Assembly: GCF_964340395.1 (NCBI RefSeq) | Contig: NC_135560.1 | Coordinates: 10,566,098-10,630,097 of the forward strand | Reading direction: 5' to 3' | DNA from: Glandiceps talaboti | Taxonomy: Eukaryota; Hemichordata; Enteropneusta; Spengelidae | Length of the DNA: 64,000 nucleotides | Shown: piece by piece, positions 55,801-64,000 of the stretch | How the letters are laid out: the number at the start of each line of letters is the position of its first letter | How positions within the stretch are numbered: position 1 is the first letter of the stretch | Translations under genes and position numbers: made by a program | Notes under the pieces: model-generated | Database searches by the model: none | Told to the model about the DNA's origin: nothing | What the model saw: only the letters and a program-made list of their open reading frames with translations

Positions 55801-56517
55801 TTTGTATGGGAACGAGGCCAGGTTAATGTATGATAAGGTACACATCTTACCTTCTTCGGAAATTGTAATATGGAAGCCCTGATATGTTAAAGCACTGTCG
55901 GATGCGAATCTAATCCAGACAGCGTCCTCGCTCGACATAAAATTATCTGGCGCTCGATTTCCTCCAAACGCCCAAATTTCACTCGTTTCTTCGTTTGGAA
56001 CATCGCCGTGGCCAGCAAAGATAACATCGCAGCACGATTCGGTATCGAAATCATTGAAGGTGACGGACAACACCGGAGAACTGTGACTGTATACTATAAA
56101 TTGACAACGGGCGTTGTTTGGGTAGTTATCGGGGTAATTTGGACTGGTTATGTTTACGCTGCCACCAGGTGAAAGATAAATAGTTGACGTACAGTTTCCT
56201 GAAAGTGAAAGAAATATAAACGAACAAGCTGACTTTCATAGAAATTATGCCATGTTTACAATGAGGTCATATTTATCTCACATACAAACATTCTGGCCGA
56301 TGGGAGGGGTGGGGTGGAATTTTAATATTACAACAATTTTTTCGATTGCATCATGGGAGATACAACAGGAAGGTATCTGTAGAAATGTACAACATGTACA
56401 TAGGATATTGGTATGCATACTAATATCATTGTATGTGTGGTGCATATTGACATGCATGCACGAGTATGCAGCAGCTGCGTGTGTGTATGTGTATGTGTGT
56501 GTGTGTGTATGTGTGTG

Positions 56518-56556
<39 letters not shown>

Positions 56557-59500
56557 GTACGTGTGTGTGTGTATATGTGTGTGTGCGTTTGTGTATGCCA
56601 AAAGAATTATACAATTACCTGCGCATGTCTCGAAATAGTCCCCACAGCAGTTTTCTTTGAAAATACAATCCAATTCGCAACTGCAGTTGTGCTTATCATT
56701 GAACGATTGCTGTTCACAGTAGTCTCCAACACATGATCCATGCCCTGTGTCAAAAACAAGCAATGAAATGTCACTTATTAGCATCATGTTCCCAACATAA
56801 TTACAAAAAGTATAGATTTCTGTTTGATTTGAGGAGAACATATTGAGTAAACGTCAACCAAGTGATGCTACTGAGAAATCTAGTATAATGATATTTTAGA
56901 CAACCCAACATTTAATGTAGATTTTCCCAATTTTAGCGAAAGCGAATTTTCAGTACAACGTGTCGTATTCAAGTTTATGGAAATTCGCATGTCTGTGGCG
57001 TTATCTAAGTGAGAGAAAAAAAGCAAAGAAAATCAACAAGAGAGCGCCTCGTACCTATATCAGTGACTTGTGCATGGAGACCTTTATATCCAATACTACT
57101 GTCACTCACAAATCGCATCCAAACTGCGTTACCATTTGAGAGATAATCGTCAGGTCTGATGAATCCAGAGTGAGCCCATATAACACTTGATGTTATGTCT
57201 GGTTCATAACCGTTACCAGCAAAGTAGACATCGCAGCATTCCTCGGTACGGAAGTCGATGTATTCTACAAGAATTTTACTGCCCTCAGTGGCGTCTATTA
57301 TCCATTCGCATCGAGCATCGTCGGGGTAGTTGTTCGGGTAGTTTGGCGTTGTCACGGAAACGCTTCCACCCTTTGCGAGAGTAATGCTTTCAGTACAGTT
57401 ACCTGTAATAGGGGAAGAGAAACACAAATTAAAGGCCCACGACTCATTCCCAGGTTCTCTGAGTTATCATTTAATAGAGCCATAAGGATTACCGAGCATC
57501 AATCTTTTGTTCTACACCAACTTTTTCTACACTTATTCCAGAAATCTGTTTCACACATAAAATTTTAATCCTCTGGGCCTTTAAAGGATAGCTCATCGTA
57601 TCACATATGGCAAAAAAAGTAGTCACGATAAACGATGAAATTCCGAGGAAAAAATTATCGGAAGAAATTTCGAAACACGACTGACAAGACCACTAGAATA
57701 CGGTAAGTTGGATTAAAATGTAGACATAATAAATGATGAATTTCCAAGGAAAACAAAAAAATTAACTAAAAATTCTACCTGCACAGACATCGAAGTAATC
57801 TGGACAGCAGTCTTCGTCTAAGAAACAGGTATGGTAACAACTACATTCATGTCTCTCGTTGTAAGTACCGCATAAGTCAACACATGTACCAATGCCTATC
57901 GTAGAATTGACAAAAATATGAATACAATTAACGTTATGAATTACGGATTTCAAGCATTGGAAAGAGCAAGTCGGCAAGATTATGATGTTTAGTGGGAAAA
58001 ATCAGCGCACGATACAATTAGTACCAAATATTTCAATATAATAAACACGTAAGGTACCTATATCTTGCAGAAACACTTGGAAGCCTTTCTCTGTAACTCT
58101 AGAATCAGAAATGAACCTCATCCAAACCGTATCTCCTACGGATAGATAATCGTCCGGTGCCGTGTATCCCGTGTGTCCCCATATGACACTGGTGTTCTGA
58201 GAGGGGTTGTTGCCATTTCCCGCAGAGAAGAAGTCACAGCAGGGTTCGGTGTAGAAGTCACCGAAGACAACATCAATTTTTGTACCCTGTTCGGTGTTCA
58301 CGATCCACTGACAACGAGAATCATCGGGGTAGTATTCCGGAAAGTTTGGTGATGTGACGATCACGGAACTGTCCGTTGGTATCGTGATGGACTCTGAGCA
58401 GTTACCTGGAAGAAACAAACCATTCAAATAAATTCAAACCTGTTTTAAAAAGCGGAGAAAAAATTTTCGTCACGTCTTAGAAGTTTACTCTGTTAGTTGG
58501 TTGAAACCTTTTAGTTTACATGAAACGTAAAGTTGTTGTTCTTCTTCTAAAGTCACAGTGCTGCACACGAATAATTACGCTAAGCTTGGGGGGGGGGGGG
58601 GTTGAGAGATAGTTTGGCCTCTTGGAGCGCAGTCTAGAAGTAGATTCTTGCCCAGGAGTGAGGGTAACAGATGTTGTAAAAATGATCTCAACACAATATA
58701 TTAATACATTATTTGAAGCGGCTTGAGAGATTTTAATGTTTGATCCTCGAATTCTAGTATCTTTAAACATTCGTCAAATTGCGATGGTAAAGTCAAAATG
58801 GTTGTTATAGGAAAACATTTTCATACCTGCACAGAGTTCAAAATAATCTCCGCAGCATTCGTCCTTCAATACACAATCTCGTTCACAACTACACGCATAT
58901 TTCTCATTGTAGAAATTACAAGTGCCTTCACATGAACCCCTTCCTGTGTTGAAGAAAATAAAAGTCGAAATAAATAGGGTCAGAAAAAAATCGGCTATAT
59001 ATGCAGATCAATACAATAATAACAAAATATGAATTTTGTGCTATGACTGACTTTTAACAGCTGTGCTTTATTCTTGCAAATATGATTTCTGGCATTTTAT
59101 GAATGCGTTCATTACATTACATTACATTACATTACATTACATCACATCACATCACATCACATTACATGATTACATTACACTACACTACACTACACTACAC
59201 TACACTACACTACACTACACTACACTACACTACACTACACTACACTACACTACATTACATTACATTACATTACATTTGAGTAAGCACTGAAACTATTTTC
59301 ATACCTGTGTCATGAATTCTGGTCAAGAAACCTTTAGAAGTGGTATCGCCATTAGTCGCCAAACGTATCCACACTGTTCCTCCCAAGGAATCAAAATTCG
59401 TGGGTAGAAATATTCCAGAATGTTCCCAAATGACACTGTTGTTGTAGTGGGGTTCGTTACCATGTCCAGAGTAGTAGTAATCACAGCACTGTTCAGTGTT

Positions 59501-61339
59501 AAAATCTAAATGTTCCACAAAGATTCTGGTTCCGTCAACGGTGCTCGCGACCCACTCACAGTAGATGTTATTAGGGTAATCCCCTGGGTAGTTTGGTGAC
59601 GCAACATCTAAGTATCCCCCTTCAGGAATAGTAAGGTCCACGGTGCAGTTTGCTGTAAACAGACACAAAAAATAATGAAATACGTCATACTGTATTACGT
59701 CACAAAATTGATTTACTACAAGTACAATCATTCAAATTTGACCGTTCCCACCAACACATAAAGTCAAACGTCAAAGTTTCTCACATTGCATGCACTGTTG
59801 CAACTTTATAAACCTGTTCATGCCAGTCGGCTGCATGTAGTTTTGAAAAGATGTCAACACATTGTTGAAAATGTGCAATATTTATTCTGCAAGACACACA
59901 CTTGACTGAAAACGTCTAAGTTGAAAGGTCATGCGAGAAATTCTCAGGTTGGTTCTTGGCATTGCAGCGCATTTTATGATCAAACTATACACGAGAAAGG
60001 TTGTAAATTTGAAGTCAGTTAGCATATCAGCATTGGCACTGCTAACGACACTTCAGATGCAAAGTTTTAGTATCACTGTGTTTGTTGTGGTGGAGCATAA
60101 TAAAAACTATATACTTACTTGTTATTGGAGTTGTAGGTTGTGGTTTTGTTGTTGTCCCTTCAATAGTCGTCAAAGCTGTGATAGTAATAAATTGACAATA
60201 AACTTACAAGCTTTCGGTGGTTGTCAAATGTGTTCTTGTAAAAAAGACTATCTCTCTAATATGGACTTGAACAAATGTGCAGTATAGCGTCAGTTATAAT
60301 AACTGCTATTTCATGGCAATTATGATCATACTGTTCTTACACAAGTTACAAGGAAGCAATTATAGTTTGTCTATATAATTATACGTACACGACACAAAGT
60401 ACCAGATATAAGACCAAGCAACAAACAACACCTATCTAGTCATCGTCGCAAACCACGACCGTTTTACGGTACCGTTCTTAACGAGCCGGTCCCTACTGGG
60501 AGTCTAGTATATCTGCTATATATTGTAAACGGGTTTAGTTTGTTTCGAGTACATTTAAGACACACACAGTCCCAAAATTAACTTATTTCTATCTCAACTC
60601 ATAAAATGGAAAGCCAATTTCCTCTAATAATTTACGTAAGAACGCATCCTGAGTAATGTGCTTACACTTTCACCTCAGACTTTAAACAAATCTTCACGTA
60701 TATGGAGTTTCATAGTGATATCGTCATTATATAATGTGCACAACGTCGTCAAATAATGTACTCAACGTCATCAAATAATGTACTCAACGTCATCAAATAA
60801 TGCACTCAATGTCATCAAATAATGTACTCAACGTCATCAAATATAGTTTTAACATAATCAGTAATGTTCACATTATTTTTATAACAGATGCATAGTTTAT
60901 TTAATGAAGGAGTGAATATTCATATTATAGAAATCTCTCCATGTGATGCGTCTATACACAAGAAAAACGTGAATTCGAGAGTGATGTTGTTGTTGTTCAA
61001 TTTGTCCATCTACTTACATGACGGGTCACAGACATCGTAAAAATCAGGACAACAGTCATCATACGCAACGCATAGCGGATCACAAAAGCATCGGTCATCC
61101 GGATATGACGTCATACAGCGCCCGACACAGGAGCCTATATAGTGTGATTATCAAGTGTTCGATTATTATTACCATTTACAATAAAATGTAATCAAATTTC
61201 TTTGAAAATTCATTGTTTGTCTTTTTAACTCTATAGATGTTTACCATCATATCTTCCACAGTCTCGCCTCCCCTCTTTCTGTATCTGTCATTCTCTCTGC
61301 ATGCCAATCTCTGTCTCCCCACCTGCATGCCTGTCTGCC

Positions 61340-61390
<51 letters not shown>

Positions 61391-61421
61391 TTCTGTGTCT
61401 CTCGCTATCTGCACTTCACTA

Positions 61422-61472
<51 letters not shown>

Positions 61473-61889
61473 GTATGTCTGTGTCTGTCTGTCTGTCTGT
61501 CTGTCTCTGTGTGTGTGTCTCTCTCTCTCTCTCTCCAATTTAAATGATGCAATGTTACTCACCTATAGGAAGAGTAATCTCGGATGGTGTTGATTGTGTA
61601 AGAGGATTGTCTGTCTCTAGAATGTAAGTATTTCATTCAATTAATAAAGACAACATTGTGAGTCTTGTTTTTTTATACAGAATTGATTACTGTGAATAAT
61701 ACAGAAATACGTCTGCGTCATCATCATCACCATCACCATCATCCACATCACCATCATCATCATCATCATCATCATCACCACCACCACCACCACCACCACC
61801 ACCACCATCATCATCATCATCGTCATCATCACCGTCATCATCATCATCGTCATCGTCATCAACATCATCATCATCATCATCATCAACAA

Positions 61890-61944
<55 letters not shown>

Positions 61945-63010
61945 TTAAACATCCCTAACATCTACAAAAAACCTCTACGATATAAAATATGAGAAACACA
62001 GGACATCTGCAACTTCAAACAGAGCGACCAAAGCTAACACGACATAAACTATTGACTGTAAAGATGTGCAAGAGGTATCATAGGTTTGTCCGGTGACTCG
62101 ATTTTCAGATCAAATTTGTGTCATATCTATAAGATACTTACCATTTGGTGTTATGCCTGCTGTAAATAAAAAAGTATACACGAACAGTCAATGTTACGTT
62201 CAAGATGTGGGGAAAAGTGTGCATTGACAATTTCAATTCATATGTCTTTCCAAAGTTTTCCCCCAATGTTGACAGAGATAGAGTAAGAAAAGGTTAAATG
62301 ACCAAAAATGAAAGCCCACCACAAATAAGCAACCCTAGCAAACACCCCCTCCCCCGCTACGATGGATGTGTCCGATGAAAATAGAATCATATGAAGTATC
62401 AAAAACTGAATGAAACTCAAATTTAGACACCAAACCGTTAATGTATTATTAAAGGCAGAAATAAAATCTCGTAAATTAAAAAGTTGGCATTCCGGACATG
62501 AAGCTCGGCGCTAGCTAGACTTGTTTTTCAAAGTTTTGTCTTGGTACGGTTTTTAACAACTTTCCATTCCATTATGAATAATGATTAATGGCAAGTTGAT
62601 CAGAATCGAGAAATTTTGCAAATGTATATATGGATTGAGTAGAATCTTTCATGTGACATCATGAAAAGATGATGTAATGATTGGCGAAGTTTGCAATTTG
62701 GTCTATTTTTTTGTTGATAACAGGTAAAAGATCAGTGCTAAATGACGACAACTTCTTCAAAATAGTTTGTAGGACACACATGCTTTCTTGGAATAGCTGG
62801 ACAAACAAGCAGTACAGCTAGAGCTATTACAATTTATGTGATATACATGTATCAGTAAATCTAGCCGCTGTGATAAAAGTACCAAGAACAATATATGTTT
62901 TCCATACGCTCCAATCGAAATGTCTACCAATTAACTCAGAGCTTTTGAAATGGATGAGGATTAATTATACTTACTAGTCCAATCCTCAGTGGTAGGAATT
63001 ACTGTTTGTC
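48772..63010 (-). CDS. CUB/SMB gene B: secreted protein with alternating SMB and CUB domains, 5' end off window
   Basis: Minus-strand exons: stalk 63010-62975 ([11 protein letters not shown]), 62159-62142 (GITPN), 61616-61563 ([17 protein letters not shown]); SMB1 61134-61018; stalk 60175-60119 (Thr-rich, [18 protein letters not shown]); CUB1 59652-59305; SMB2 58943-58827; CUB2 58405-58058; SMB3 57895-57779; CUB3 57402-57055; SMB4 56744-56619; CUB4 56198-55851; SMB5 54909-54793; CUB5 53936-53586; SMB6 52367-52254; CUB6 51973-51629; SMB7 50755-50636; CUB7 49998-49651; tail 48782-48772 (AV-stop). Every intron is phase 1 and every internal exon a multiple of three; about 1146 residues. SMB1 matches the somatomedin-B signature closely (SCVGRC...RCFCDPLC...[12 protein letters not shown]). 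CUBs show NYPxxYPxxxxCxW, DFxTE and VWxRFxSD with the acidic residues of calcium-binding CUBs. No enzyme or membrane segment is seen. An extracellular binding or matrix role is inferred. Confidence 0.92.
49088..49238. repeat. (CA)n and (TTATG)n microsatellites
   Basis: CA/CG-CA array to 49170, then about eight TTATG units, in the last gene B intron. Confidence 0.95.
49335..49600. repeat. Dispersed repeat, copy 2
   Basis: AATTTGACCCTCCC at about 49348 and the run CACAAGTCCCATAATCCCAC ... ACTGCCACCA ... AAAGACATTGGTT match 13244-13950. It ends about 50 nt from the CUB7 exon. Confidence 0.6.
50031..50086. repeat. (GTAT)n microsatellite near CUB7 acceptor
   Basis: About 14 units starting 33 nt upstream (gene strand) of the gene B CUB7 exon. 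Confidence 0.96.
52124..52225. repeat. (CA)n-(ATAC)n microsatellite
   Basis: Starts about 29 nt beyond the SMB6 donor on the gene strand. Confidence 0.96.
52292..52925. repeat. Tandem duplication copy 1 (contains intact end of SMB6)
   Basis: From inside the SMB6 exon through the intron, a (GAGT)n-(ATGT)n array and on to about 52925. The sequence repeats at 52931-53446. Copies are nearly identical outside the microsatellite, whose length differs by about 120 bp. Confidence 0.93.
52931..53006 (-). pseudogene. Truncated duplicate of the SMB6 exon
   Basis: 76 nt identical to the first two thirds of SMB6 ([18 protein letters not shown] then TVDCVMN), with the same CAG acceptor. The Cys-Cys half and the donor are missing. 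Reading on across the junction gives a valine and then TAA. If the acceptor were used, the mRNA would end prematurely; the intact SMB6 exon 560 nt further on remains usable. Confidence 0.92.
52931..53446. repeat. Tandem duplication copy 2 with truncated SMB exon
   Basis: Begins abruptly at TTCATTACACAATC, inside what is exon sequence in copy 1, after a 5-6-nt filler resembling the adjacent ATTACAC. It continues through a (GAGT)n-(TATG)n array. Confidence 0.93.
54000..54780. other. Intron between CUB5 and SMB5 of gene B, nothing recognised
   Basis: Unique-looking AT-rich sequence. A 115-codon plus-strand ORF (54263-54610) has no recognisable domain. Confidence 0.5.
54915..55850. other. Intron between SMB5 and CUB4 of gene B, nothing recognised
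   Basis: No repeats longer than a few units and no convincing ORF; opposite-strand ORFs are short. Confidence 0.5.
56478..56589. repeat. (GT)n microsatellite near SMB4 donor
   Basis: Interrupted GT array ending about 30 nt beyond the donor of SMB4 on the gene strand. Confidence 0.96.
57429..57584. mobile_element. Short element with TTAAAGGCCCA termini
   Basis: TTAAAGGCCCA at 57429 and TGGGCCTTTAA ending at 57584. It is 156 bp, non-coding and lies in a gene B intron. A related left end is at about 46934. Confidence 0.55.
59112..59274. repeat. Pentanucleotide mosaic (ATTAC)-(ATCAC)-(ACTAC)-(ATTAC)
   Basis: Successive homogeneous blocks of three one-base variants of the same 5-mer, ending about 31 nt beyond the CUB1 donor. 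Confidence 0.97.
60738..60846. repeat. 22-bp tandem repeat, about five copies
   Basis: The unit is CAACGTCATCAAATAATGTACT with few changes, in the gene B intron between SMB1 and the Thr-rich stalk exon. Confidence 0.9.
61328..61533. repeat. (TGTC)n with TG and TC blocks
   Basis: About 200 bp of TGTC with interruptions, beginning about 30 nt beyond the stalk donor at 61563 on the gene strand. Confidence 0.96.
61717..61943. repeat. (ATC)n/(ACC)n trinucleotide array
   Basis: About 227 bp. It yields artefactual poly-His and poly-Met ORFs. Confidence 0.97.

Positions 63011-64000
<990 letters not shown>

Overview
The window is animal nuclear DNA. Every gene is split by GT-AG introns, the families are metazoan (annexin, PPCDC, VWD, CUB, somatomedin-B), and spacer DNA is AT-rich with very many microsatellites, minisatellites and short inverted-repeat elements. 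It suggests an invertebrate, probably marine. Two SINE-like fragments resemble Deu-type SINEs, which leans towards a deuterostome, but the species cannot be fixed from sequence alone.

Layout. (1) 625-4028 (+): last six exons of an annexin, repeats 2-4, with the 5' part off the window. (2) 8815-11764 (-): complete five-exon phosphopantothenoylcysteine decarboxylase (PPCDC), a coenzyme A synthesis enzyme. (3) 16793-21403 (+) and 28304-33917 (+): two paralogous small secreted proteins, each essentially one von Willebrand D domain, both ending in a 16-nt terminal coding exon. (4) 36516-46013 (-) and 48772-63010 (-, 5' end off the window): two paralogous secreted multidomain genes built from alternating CUB and somatomedin-B-like (SMB) domains. 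Each domain is one phase 1-1 exon, and short Thr/Pro-rich exons form an N-terminal stalk.

The most notable system is this CUB/SMB pair. Gene B has seven SMB and seven CUB exons in the window, all with intact frame. Gene A has signal peptide, stalk, then CUB-SMB-CUB-SMB-CUB-SMB-CUB, but carries two single-base frame breaks (about 42121 and about 39520). The CUBs lack the usual fourth cysteine and instead carry adjacent Cys-Cys. Eight of eleven domains have both cysteines and three have neither. A roughly 0.6 kb tandem duplication in gene B created a second, truncated SMB exon that would read straight into a stop if used.

The two VWD genes run head-to-tail on +, the two CUB/SMB genes head-to-tail on -, and the pairs converge at 33.9-36.5 kb. 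The 16.8-63 kb stretch is therefore a cluster of tandemly duplicated extracellular proteins next to two housekeeping genes. No physical partnership between the two families is shown by the sequence.

Mobile DNA is mostly short non-autonomous elements with terminal inverted repeats, several beginning TTAAAG, plus one decayed LINE 3' end. Microsatellites lie within about 35 nt of many splice sites, and in three cases a (CT)n array forms or adjoins the polypyrimidine tract.
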